Shown here one piece after another: positions 28,001 through 40,700 of a stretch of DNA of 64,000 nt (positions within the stretch are counted from its first letter, which is position 1; the number at the start of each line of letters is the position of its first letter). Location: positions 8,528,001-8,592,000 of the forward strand of contig WPIO01000005.1 in the NCBI GenBank assembly GCA_009760855.2, written 5' to 3'. The notes below the pieces were generated by a model. That model was not told the origin of the DNA. It ran no database searches and was given only the letters and a program-made list of their open reading frames with translations. The stretch comes from Cristatella mucedo (Eukaryota; Bryozoa; Phylactolaemata; Cristatellidae). A program made the position numbers and the translations under genes.

Positions 28001-31000
28001 TCATCAATACATGCAGCAAGGTAGTTGAGAGAATTCGAGGTGCTCGAAGGCTGGGATGTATCCAAGCAAAGGTATAACGGAGTGTCATCCGCATAGAACT
28101 GAAAGTCTAGGTTACTTTCCTGGTCAGACTACTCAAATTTATTAGTTCCACTGCGAGAAAAAAATTTCCACAGTGCCTTTGTTAAACGAACTTATTCAAA
28201 GGCTGCACACGACTATTTTACAATTCAAAGTCCAACTAATTTGAAATCACTCAAGGAAGTTACCTTTCAAAAGCAGGTGCTAAACCTAAGAAAAATATAA
28301 AATGCAAGCAATCAATTACCTTTAGACGTAAAAGTCAAACTAAATCCACGAAAAACTGTACTCTGTCCACTGGTGAAGGTTATTGTAGAGTGTGACCCAA
28401 GATATAAATCTGGTGGAATGTCGTTACCACAAAAGCTGAAAAACCCAGAGTTCGACTGATTTTCAATGTTATTAGAGGTACGTATAGTGCCAGCCCCACC
28501 AGGTTGTATAAGAATCCTTGCATAGTGCGTCGCAGTTAGATTTTATTTGCCAATAATGGATAGTATAAACTATAGCAGCTGTTGACACCATGGTGTCAGT
28601 GAAAGCAGGCAGGGGCAGCTTATCCGCAAGTAAAATGCATTGTGTTTAAAAGCCTTGAACAGAAAAGTTGTTATTACATACAGACCTGTCGATGGCTAAA
28701 TGTGAATAGGTTTTTAGTATAACTGCTTAGATAAAAATCAACAAATACATACGCATATACTAGTGCGAATTCACACAAAGTCTTAGGGAAATTTAGATTA
28801 AAAATTCAAGGCCGTGCAGATAATCATTTAGTTCAACATAGGCTCAGCCAAATTGACTCGTAGGCCATCGGACTGACGCTGAGATCTGCTTTCCTAGTCA
28901 GAATGCTCATATTTGTCCGTTCTACTGCAAGAAAAGATGTCCACGTTGCTTTCCTAAAACGAACCTTTTCAAAGACACCCCACAACTATTTCACGATTCA
29001 ATGCCCAAATAAATGTTAAGTTTCTACTATGCGACTGCATGGTAAAGCTAAATGTGCCAATAATTAAATTATATTCCGTGGCATGTTTCTATGACATATC
29101 ATAGACACATCCTGTAAGTACTATTACAAATATCGTAATTGGCAAACGGAAAACATGACCTTGGAGACCTGTACTTACACAATCACTATGTAATGTAATG
29201 TATCTCCGTCAGTAACTCCACAAAGTCAAAAAGACCATGTGGGTGTTACGCAGGAGAGTTTTGTATATCGCACTCTCAGCCTAAGCGGCTTTCGGTACGC
29301 ATTCGGTAGCCAACAGACTTCGTCTCACGCAACAAAGAGAAAGTGGGAAGCATAGCAGAGTTAGGAGAGCAGTTGAGGTAGTGAGTAGCATAGAAGTAGC
29401 AGTTCAGGACCGCTGAAAAAGATGTGCCATAGTCGGCTGTAGGAGAGTAGTTGTCGTTGCATAAGAATTGTGGAAGTGAGTTACACAGCCTAGGACCTGC
29501 AGAGCTAAAGCTTCTGTCGCCAACTGTCTTTAAGGGGAGGAATGGGACAGCTAAATTATTGTCCACACAGGACTTGAGGGCTCGAACAGGCTGAAACTGA
29601 TGCAGCAGTTCAGCTAGGTACGAAGGAGCCAAGCCGTGGCGGGCTATGTGGGTCAGCGTAAGAACTTTGCTCTGTATCCTTTGCTCAACCGGCAACCATC
29701 CTAGCTCTTTCAGCAAAGGTGACACGTGCTCAAACCGCTGGGACTTGAAGACCAGCCTTGCAGCCATATTCATAGTCCGCTGTAGTGGCATAATAGCTTT
29801 CTTTGGCAGCCCAGCCAAAAGGGAATTACAATAATCAAGCCGAGACAGAACTAAAGAGCTAGTTAAATTTTTTACAAGCCACTGTGGGAGACAGCTTCTA
29901 ATCTTGGATAGGGATCAGATGTGATGGCTAGCTGTAGAGGCAGTCTTCTGAATGAAGCTTTTGAAATTGAGGCAGCTGTCGAACGCGACACCTAGATTAC
30001 GAGCACGTGGTGAAGGTCGCACAATAGCATCACCTATTAGAACAGCAAAGCCTTTTAATCCAGCCACACGCTTAAGATGTCCTATGAGAAGCAGTTCGGT
30101 TTTATCGTCATTTAATTTCAGGAAGTTTTCCGACATCCAGGATCGAATATCGGCAAGGCAAGCATTCAGTTTCTTACAGACTCATCACATAGGTTGAAGA
30201 AAAAGTCTACCTGGAATTTTTAATTTCGTGCACTACGTTTCCACCGGCAGAGTCACAGTATAAGAACTACTAGCCATTTACAATCGGACTATACTAACTA
30301 ATGCATCTATTCAAATGTGCTTAGGAGCAACAACCAGACAATGTAGTGATTTAGTCTTATTAATTCTGTGTGATGATCTGGAAGGGCACTGTGAATCTGG
30401 ATAAAAGACACAATTTAAATGCACTCACAATACTTCTTGTGGAAAAGGGGTTTACAAAATAGGCTAATGGAGTTTAAAAATTAAGCTAAGTTTCCAGAGA
30501 ACCGCAAGGAAATATTAAACAAGCTGTGCACTGTTAGATGTGCAGCTCCACTATTGAGGACTTGGCGGAAAATATGTGTATCATAATTATGCGACACAAT
30601 TGGGGCTCCAAAATAGGAAGCTGAGCAGCCACATCATTAAAAGAACAAGAAGCAAATCGAAGATCTGTCTTATTTTTCTGGTTTGGTATTTTCTATCGTA
30701 ATCCTATTCAAAATCAAATTGAAAAGTTAATTTCAACATCGCTGCAATTATCAGAACGGCTAAGGTTAGTAAGAACCAAATGAACTGCCATAAAATATGT
30801 ATAAACCATAATGATTTGCCTTTACTTGCTATAATTAATTGCCCTTTGAATGTTTAAATCAAGCAATGAATCATCCAATCCGGTTGGAAAACCTCCGTCT
30901 TTTAAGTTAAAGTGACCCTTACTGTATCACATACTCAAGCTAACAGAGTCCTGAATAAAATTGCCTGGTATGCAACATTCTATAGCTTTTATTGATCGGA

Positions 31001-34000
31001 ATAGCCTTTTACTAAAGGTGTAATCCGGTCGGCTCTGTGTGTATGTGGCCTTAGAGAATTCCAGCAAGAACCAGATTTTAATCTTTGCATGGGATAAGAT
31101 AGACCAAAATTGAGGGCCGGGTGAGCGTACTGGGCACGAGATTTACAAAACGAAATGCCTCTCTAGTGCAGCTAATAGCCAACTGTTGTGGGAACTGTTA
31201 GGCACTTACTATATGCCATAGAGTTACGTCACTGACCAATCGGTAACCATTACCATAGCATGGCAAACAGCTTGAATTGATTATCAACAACGAAAAAAGT
31301 GCTAAATAGACTAATATTCTACTGTCACCATCCTTGCAGTTCATTTAATTCAACAAGAGCAATCAGACGTTTAGGTACAGATTGACGAGGCGACTGGCAG
31401 CGAATTGGTTACATTGTTGCATGCCTCATCCATAAAAAAGAGCACATGATTGATAAATAAAATCTCAGTGGAAATAATTAAATGCTTAATGTGCATTGAG
31501 ATAATCGTACCTGAATCCTGCGATAGGTTTTCCTGTAACAGGAAAAATTTGGAGGATGTCATCGGTGCACGGATATCCACCCTGAAGGCTAAAGTCATTA
31601 AAGTGCACGTACAAAAGACCCCTGCTTTTGGCTGACAGTCTCCAGGAGCAGGTAATTCCATTTGGATATAATTCTGGATAGTTTGGTGAAGTAATATTGC
31701 CTTCATTACTCAACGACGCCGAGCACGCTGAAAATAATAATTACATTGTAAAATCGCTTATTCCCTTGGAGATAAATGTCTTAATAGACAAGCTGAAAAG
31801 CTTATAGGAAGAAGAGTTCTAGGTGCGCAGCAAATGCATTCAGTGTAGTAGACTGGCATGCCAGCTGTCTATTAAACAATAAATCACTGATTAATTTATT
31901 CTATAGAAAATTAGTTAAAGATATTGTCTTCTGTCGTAGTGAGTTTAAGAAGCGACGGTTTGCAGTGTCATTTGCTTACATCAGATGCTCCTACTAAAAG
32001 CTGTTAAAATCTCAGACTTAATCAAAAGGTTCTTCAATAGCACGACAGGCTGTCTGTGTGCTCTTTCGAGGACACTGTTGCTCGTCGGCTAGTTGCATTT
32101 TCTATGCCTGATCGATTGGTTTTTCACTGCCTTTACTTAGCGCTCAGGGGTATTGTTTTGCAATTAAAAACACTCACAAAGCTCAAAGTACCCACGATGC
32201 ACATACCATAAACACTCACAATAAATAAGCATAGCATAGGATGTGACACAATTAGTGTGAGCGATGCAAAAGAAACGAGAGATGTGAAGATTCTCGTGAG
32301 TAAGGGAGGCAGCCACAAGAATGCATAGGCTTGAAAGCGGTATAACGGAGAGGAACTGTCAGTGCAAGGAGTTTATACGAAGCATCGGAATAAAAAATTA
32401 ATATGGCAGCAAGCATGAAGACCCACAAATCTTAACTGAATGCCTTGACTATTTTAAAGACGCAGATTCTTGTAAAAATAGTCCGAATTTTTTTCGTTTT
32501 TAGACCTAATATTTTTAAAGAAAACAAATTTTTGTATGCTACAATTTCTAAAGAAAACTCCGCCAAGTTTTGAAAGCTCTCTAAGGATACTCGTGGCTTC
32601 GAAAATTCTCACAAAAAAGAAAGCAGGATCATTAGTTTGTATATCAATCTAGGACAACCGAATCTCAAACTAGGCCGAGCTGGAGCCCCCCTGGTCATCA
32701 AAGGTGAGAGTCTTGACCAAGGTCATCGAAGGAAAGCATCTTTACTGGGAACAGATCCAGGACAGTGCTTAAGCCTTGTGTTCTAAATTTATTTTTATCA
32801 GTGTATTTACTGATGATAGTTTCTATGCCAAATGCCCGTCTGAAATTTGAATTTAAAAAATTCATCAATATTTCAAGTGTATGGTTTTTCACTTAAAATT
32901 TTAAAATGCAATACTTCGCATAACGTCAGCATATACCAATGCTTTAAATAAATATGCATGATCATTTTTTCTCAAGCAAGATGTTAGTGGGTTACGACCT
33001 GATACAAACAAATATTGATTACTTTTACCAAATATGTGATTCGAAAGCAATTCTTTCTTGATTCCTGGACCTCTGCTAACACAGTTGCTTGCTATCAAAA
33101 CTTGTAATTTGCATGCATATAAGGCACAGTGCTGGGATAGAAACTCATTTAATCGCTATGCATTTTGAGCTCGTGAAGATCACAGGAATGCTAATTTGCC
33201 ACATATAAAGCTTCGTCTGACATAAGCGTATAGACCCATTCTGATCTTGCAGATTGAGAAAGCCTAGACACTAATTCAGTATAAAATCTCTTACTGCATT
33301 GGGAAACTTAGTCATAATGTAAGCACCAAGTACCCGTATGCATTTTGCGATAAATTCTTTCATGAAACTGTTGGATAGTCAATTATGTGAGGCTACTTAA
33401 GTAACCAGACTAACCCGAAATGCATGTCTCACTTTTAAATGTTTTCATTTATGAAATTGTCACTGTAAGCTGTATGGCACCTTTAATGGATTTATGTAGG
33501 ACCCAAGTTTTACAATGAGTGGAGCGTAGGTATGCTATTTAAAACAAAAGATCACTCCTCTTTAAAAAACCTATTTGTGAGTGGGCGTGTACTAATCCTG
33601 TGCTTTGGGTAATCCCTATTTATCTTGTTATGGTATGCTGAACAATCTCAAAGTACTTTTGGCTTATACATTCTGATGAACTTAAGTTGGCTGTTCATCC
33701 TCACGTTTTAGAGGAACTTGCATCGCTACTGTACTCGATATAATAATGCAAAACTATATTTGTTGTTCTACTTGAATTGGTTTGACCTTTGAAAGAAAAA
33801 TGAAAAGGCTGGAGCTCAGCTGATTTCTTAGGAATATAGAATAACCTTTATAAAATTGAAATATTCTCACGTTTATATTAAAAAATACAAGAGAACTTGG
33901 CTAATAGTATTTTTCAAATCTGTATAAACCTTGCGCTCTCAAAGTAAACAAAAGCAGGTTTTTCTGACAGATTCTTATCTTTAGAAAGGAGGATAGAGCA

Positions 34001-37000
34001 TTTAAAGGAGAATGCCTTGCTTAATTCACCTTCAGAAGAAAAGTTTGCTGTAAAGCGTAGTAGACTTCCCTGAAAACTGCTGAGTTTAACTGTTGCAACA
34101 TTACCAAGGTTGATATCATTCAGTCTGCCACCGCAAAAGCTGAAACGTAAATTAGGCAGCAATACAATTCCGAAGTTCAAACTGAGCGCTTCAGCTTTAA
34201 AATATTTACGCTAAATGAGTTTCTGTGACTTGAAATGGCTATATAAAAAGCCTAAAGTAGAATGACAAAAAATGAACAGGAGTAAAACACATGGGCTAGT
34301 TAACTAATTGCTGCTCCACATAATACCTTTGCTAGTCATGTTCAAATTATTTGCATGCAATTGCTAGTCGCTTTAACGTGTCTCTTTGAACAAATCATCA
34401 ATAATAAATGTATTTTGCTTATGTTTTAACGTTGCCAAGAAGATTAAATTAACCATTATTTGTTAGTTGATGTACATTAAAGAAGTAATGATCGTGGAGC
34501 AGCTTCATGTAAATGCTAAAACATGACTCAAAAGGTTTGCATGCAAGTAAATTGAATTATGTGGACGAATATGCTTGCCTAATGATAGTTTAAAATAGAC
34601 TCGCCTGAATGTGGCACGGTAGGAGAAACCTATGAACCAAAAGCATCATGCTCAGCTAGCTTAAAAGTAGGATTCAACCTAAGAAATATGGCTTTACTAT
34701 TATCAAATCGTCCCAAAAACCTATTCAAAATGATTTATGTTTATCATTGGTGATATAACCACGAATTCCATTTCCGAAACTTTGTTTTCCAATTTAAAGT
34801 GTCTCTTGGCTTACAGAGGTTTTCACTGTAGTCTGAAGCAAGTGAAAGTTACCCCTCCATTTATGTGACTTGGCCGCATGTAAAATTGATGGCCTCAATG
34901 TGTTCTGTAATTCTTCATGTAATTTGCTGATAAACTTAGCATTACCAATTAATTCAGTATTGGCTCTGTTTCTCACTGATGAACGTGTTAAAACCTAGCA
35001 ATGAGTGTTCATATAATACCTAACCAATTTGGATGAAAGACCCGTGCTTAATAAACCAGTATGGAGCTCCAAACCATCCGGCTGACAGCTTGTAGTTGGT
35101 TCTCCAGCTCGATCGAATGACGTTAGGTGAAACATGATGTTTTTTCCCAACTCAGCTCGAAGAGTCCATGAACAGTTTCCCTTTGGTGGAAAAGCAAGGG
35201 GATAATTCGGAGATGTCAAGTTACCTCCAACGCTGACATCCATAGTGCATTCTGAAATCAAGAATGCCCTCTACATATTAGTCAACAGTGAACGAGTATT
35301 TAATTTTTAAGTAACCGCAAAATTAACATAGTCAAAGAAAAATTGCACTGAAGGCTTCACAAGGTAAAAAAAACGTAAATACGGGGTCAATAAAGGTCAA
35401 TATATGCGCAGATATAAACTATTTCTGCTTTTAGCTATATGTATAGCTTTATAAGCTAAGGACACTAAATGCCTTTACACGGAAGAATGTTCCACACAGG
35501 CTCCGCACAAAAGCCAAAACGGGTTTCGGCTCGCAAACAGGTGAGTGAGTTAAAGAATTTGAGGCTAGTGAGTTAACAGAGACAAATAGCTGAACTTTGA
35601 AGACTTGTTCACTATTTTTGCAGACATAGTCATCGCTAGCAGCACAAGCCTGAGAATTTTATTCAGTTGATCAATCGAGTTGAAGTTGCGGAAGTCTTCA
35701 TGTAGGCACACGGATAATAATTCACATGAACTCAGCAAAAGCTTACATTGCAAGCAGGTTTTAACAGTTTAAGCAGTTTAGATAGGTCTACGGGTGCTAA
35801 TTCCTTAGCAGATCCGAATAAGAAATTTTACTTTTTCAGCTAATTATTTGTGGGCAGCAAAGCAGCTCATTTTGAAAATGGTGAATTAATTGCTTAAAGA
35901 ATTTGAAAACCAGAATTGAATCCTAATTGAAAATCAACAGCAAAAGCACAATTGCGTTTAATAATTCCGTGGAAACTACTTAAGGAGCTGTTATTATTAA
36001 AATTCAATATATATCGGGAGGGATACTTGGATCTGTAACTAAAGATTAAAATAGTACCTCTTGAACCTGTGCAATGTTGAGAAATAATTGCTTGTCATCA
36101 GAAAAGATGTTCAGAATGCAAATCTCAAACTTGACGAGGACTTCAAAAGAAACTGTCAGATCTAGGATACGCCATGAAGATATCTCTACAGGTCTGAAAT
36201 AAGATGGGGACATAAAATAGTCAACTATAGAAAATATTTAGTGCGGACTATAATTATATTATCACATATATTCCTTACGAAGAGACCATCAACTTTATTT
36301 CTCTCTTATACAGCAAGTCGACGATCCAGTAAGTGTTTCAGTTCTCTTACCAGTGGATGAGAAATTGGCGTACAGCTTTGATCGTGTATTTGAGGTAAGC
36401 TTTGCTCCAAGCACCATTGCTGCTTCAGAGCCAAGGTACAGTGTGTGTGTGGTGTTTTCTTCACACAATCTACAAATTAACGCTACTGGATGGACATGCT
36501 CATTGGAAAAAGTGTTCATGGCCGACGCTGGAAGCAGCATAACATACTGAAATAGTGGCTGTTTCATTTCGAATTCGTCGTAGCCACCATATATCAACAA
36601 TTTTCCGTCAGCGTCTTTTTCGCTCGAGCAGTTGCTGAACAGGTGTGAAATAATATCCATAGTGATTCCTTGTCCATCGGCTGCTTTAATGAACCAAGAA
36701 CACTCAAATGGTATAAAATATCCCAATCCGAAGTTTGGGGTGACAATTTGTCCACTTCCAGTGAGGTTGTGCTGACATTCTGATAAATTAATCAGAAAGA
36801 GGTTTGCAATTTAATTCAAGATGTTCATCAACATTTTATTAGAAAATTGTTCTTGTTTTCAGTAGAAGTTGGTACACTAATACATGCGAAATTTCACCTT
36901 TATTGAGAGAAAACTGACATTACCTTCTGAAGTAAAAATCCCAGAAAAGTTTAGCATGTTCATATGCTGATTTGATGGTGTATAGCGTAAAGTTGCAACT

Positions 37001-37747
37001 TCTCCAAGGAACAGGAAACTCGGAAATGAAGGTCCACACAACCTGTAAACAGTTTAGATTGCGATTAGGGTTGCACAAATATGAATAGCTGAACATAAGC
37101 CTTAGAAAAAACCTATCATGCCTAGCTTCAAATAGCTAGATGGGTACTTATGCAGCTCTTACTCAAAAGGGAAAGCTGAAAATGCATAGGTTCTGAAGGA
37201 AGTGTAAATAGTCAGATTTCCTTTTTTTGGTGACGTACAGTTATCAGTTTCGATGTAATCGAAGCTCAGAATGATGTTTTGACCTGCCTGAGCTGTCATG
37301 ATCCAGGAGCACTCCAAATGCGGAACATACGCCAGTGGGTGATTAGGAGAAAGCAAGCTTCCGTTTCCACTTAGATTGTAGTTGCAGCCTACAACACGCA
37401 GCGAAAGACTAAATGTTTTTTTTTTGGAAATTCTGCTGTAACATTCTACGTCTATACAGGGCGAGATCTGCACCACCATAAGTAGTTTCCAAGTCATCAA
37501 CTAAAGTTAATTATTACACGTAAATGGAGTGGATAATTTGTTTGCATTCGGTATTATTTTCGTCTCGTGAAATTGACCAGTAAAACAACAAATGAAATCA
37601 CATCGGTTAGCCAGTTTGTTTGTCGTGCTTCCTAATTTTCGGAAATATGCTTAGTACAACGGTTTTTCTTATTATTCTTACTAGGAGCACGAGGGCCAAT
37701 CAACCAGTCTACTGGATTAGGTAAATTCGCATTATGATTTATGAGCT

Positions 37748-37788
<41 letters not shown>

Positions 37789-40700
37789 ATATATCGTGTT
37801 AGACAAATGAAATAAGCATTTTCGTTGTCATATGCACGTATGCATGCATTCGGGCATAGGCACGTGTGCATACACATAAGACACCAACACAGACACACAG
37901 GCACTCACATGCACATACCCACAAGAAAGCACTCACACACCCAAACCCGCTTGCTAAATTGCAGCCTGTTTCCTAAATGGCACACATATAAACTGTGAGC
38001 ACTTAATTTTCAATTCATTAATTCATTTAATATTAAGCCCATTCAAGTAACGGTACCAGTAGAGGAAAACTTTGCTGAGAATCCAATTCTTGCATCAAAT
38101 GAGCTGGATGACATCGTGATAGCCACTTTGTTGTCAAGCAAAATCACATTGGCATTTGTTGGTCCGCATAACCTGCAAACAGCAATTAAAAGCATGATAG
38201 AATTTTATCTTAGATCACGATTATTGTTAAAATGAGCTCACGTTACGCTTGAGAGTTTAGGAAATACGTTTCTAACCTGATCGTGGGCATAGTAGAACTA
38301 ACTTCATCCAGTCCAGAATAGATTAAAAGTTCTCCATCATGGTTTCCCGGAAGCGCACATGGAGTGACTTTGAGTGACTCAAACTGAATCTCTATTCCCA
38401 TACCACTATCGGCTTTGAGAAACCACGAACAGTTGAATGGAGCGAAATACCCAGAAGTGTAACCAGGTGTCGAAAAGTTGCCTTGTCCACTCAAATTATA
38501 GGCACATTCTGAAGCGAATGATTGGCAATGTTAATCGGAGCAGTTATGAATAAACTTGGCGGTAACCCGATTCAGACCACAGAATATACCTTCAGATAAG
38601 GTCTCCTAAGTAGCCAAATGAGGCAATGTAGATTCTGACCTATACAAAGATTTTGGCGAGAGAAAGTTTAGCATCGATTCATTTTTGATTATTTTGACAA
38701 CATTTTAAGAATCGACAGATAGTTTCAGACAGATAGATTTCAGACAGATAGTTACAGATCTTACAGCTTTGACTTGATTAGGAGGCGATCATAATGTAAG
38801 AAAGAAAAGTGTTTTTGGAGCTCTTAGTTGAATAGAATTACGAAAATCATACCCAAATCTGTTTTCGGAGTTAAACAGTAACTGATCACCTGGCTACATT
38901 TTAATCTTTCGTATACGTAGTTGTGGGTAATTAAGACTTGGAATATTACTCAACTATTTCTCAGAAGTACGGATTCTTTAAAGTAAATTAATCAACACCT
39001 AGATATAGCGGTGCTTAGTAAGTATTTAAAAAGTGCATATAGCATTCACAGGCAGCTAGAGCAAATAAACGTATATTTTTTCGAATCATTCGTGCTATTA
39101 CTATAGCCTCCAAACAAGCATGCTCCTCTACTTTGATGATAGCTAGCAAGCGAATGGTAAATGAAGAGCTAAATGGTAGGATTTAGAGGTATTAAAAGAG
39201 CTACAAAAATGAAAAAAATCAAGATAATTTGGTTGCGATTTTTAACCTTCAAAATTTTCTCCAGATAAACATTTCTCATCATTTCATACAATTCTTAAAT
39301 TTCAGTTGTATATCTAAAAATTTATTTATCAATCACTGAACGCCTGAGATGAAAATTAAACAAATATCCAAGCGACGTCTTATCCCATCATTAGCTTTAC
39401 AGGTGCTTAATTTTTATCTGCACTTTCTGCTGGGGAGTCTTACCAGTTGAAGTAAAATAGCCGAATGATAAGCTAGTTCCCGTCAAAACAGTGGCTTGTT
39501 TTAATGTAATCTTCGCAACTGATCCCATTAAAAGATCCATTGGCTCAGGCAAATCGCACAATCTGAAATGGAAAACATTCAGAAGCTATTCACAGAACAT
39601 TCCCAAGATTCATGGTGCGAAAGCTTATTAAGTTAAGATAAATCAAAAATGCAGAAAATGACGCAAAGCTATCATACGGTATCCTTTCCCATGAAGAATT
39701 TATGGTGCCTTGACCTGATTCTACACCGATTTGGACGTCGTGCTTCGTGCAATTGCTCGAGTAGATGGGCTCAATGTGTAGCAAAATGCTCATACCGACT
39801 TCCGCGGAAAGATACCATGCACAATTATGTGGCAGTGTATAACCACCAAAGTAAGAATGCAAATGTAGACTTCCGTTTCCAGTGAAGTTGTAGGTACAAT
39901 CTAAAATTCAAAGCATTTTTGTGTTGTTAGACAAATTAGAACAGAGTCGAGATAAAGAGCATTTTTGCAAAATTTATAGAAATTATAACATGCTAGATCA
40001 TGAACCATTTTTGGGCATTCCAAAATGTCATGTTTTTCGTTAATTTCACTCGTCAGTTTTCCGTTAATTAATTTGCTTAAAAAATTAATTTGATCATATT
40101 TTCGTTATTAGACTACGAATAGCCTTTAGAGCTAGCTTATCAAGTATAACACCGTGGTTAAAATCTATCACCACTACAACGGTATACAGTCTTGAATAAA
40201 ATGCATTTCAAGACTGATATAGAGGGTAAACGACAAAATTTGTATTGAAATAGCATATATAATAAGTAAATATAAAATTATTACTAGATGTAAATTTTAA
40301 TTCAATTACCTATCGTCAATGAGAGGCAAAATGCTAAGGTAAAATTCCAAAACGTACAATAATCGGGATAGATATTTCTTAAATAACAAGAAAAGTAATG
40401 CTTTGTGCATTGCCTCCACACAAGTTAATATTTTTCCAAGCTCAATGACTGTGCTGTGAAGAAAGCATTATTACATGATTTTTCGGTAAAGTAAATAGTG
40501 TGTGCCCATGTAAGCACGCAAAGGAGAAATTACAAAGATCCTGTTAATGCTGTGAGTAACAGAGGCGCCTAAGCTTCTTTACATATATTGGTTCTCTTCT
40601 TTTCATGGTTTAAGTTCTCCTCTGATATGAGTCCCAATAAAAAATCTTAAGTTTCAGTTTTCTGCAGGCGATACAGAGCTGTACCAATGCTGAGATCCAT

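Noticed and set aside
37632-37904. Minus-strand frame with alternating Ile/Tyr
   Set aside because: It is a translation of the TA microsatellite.
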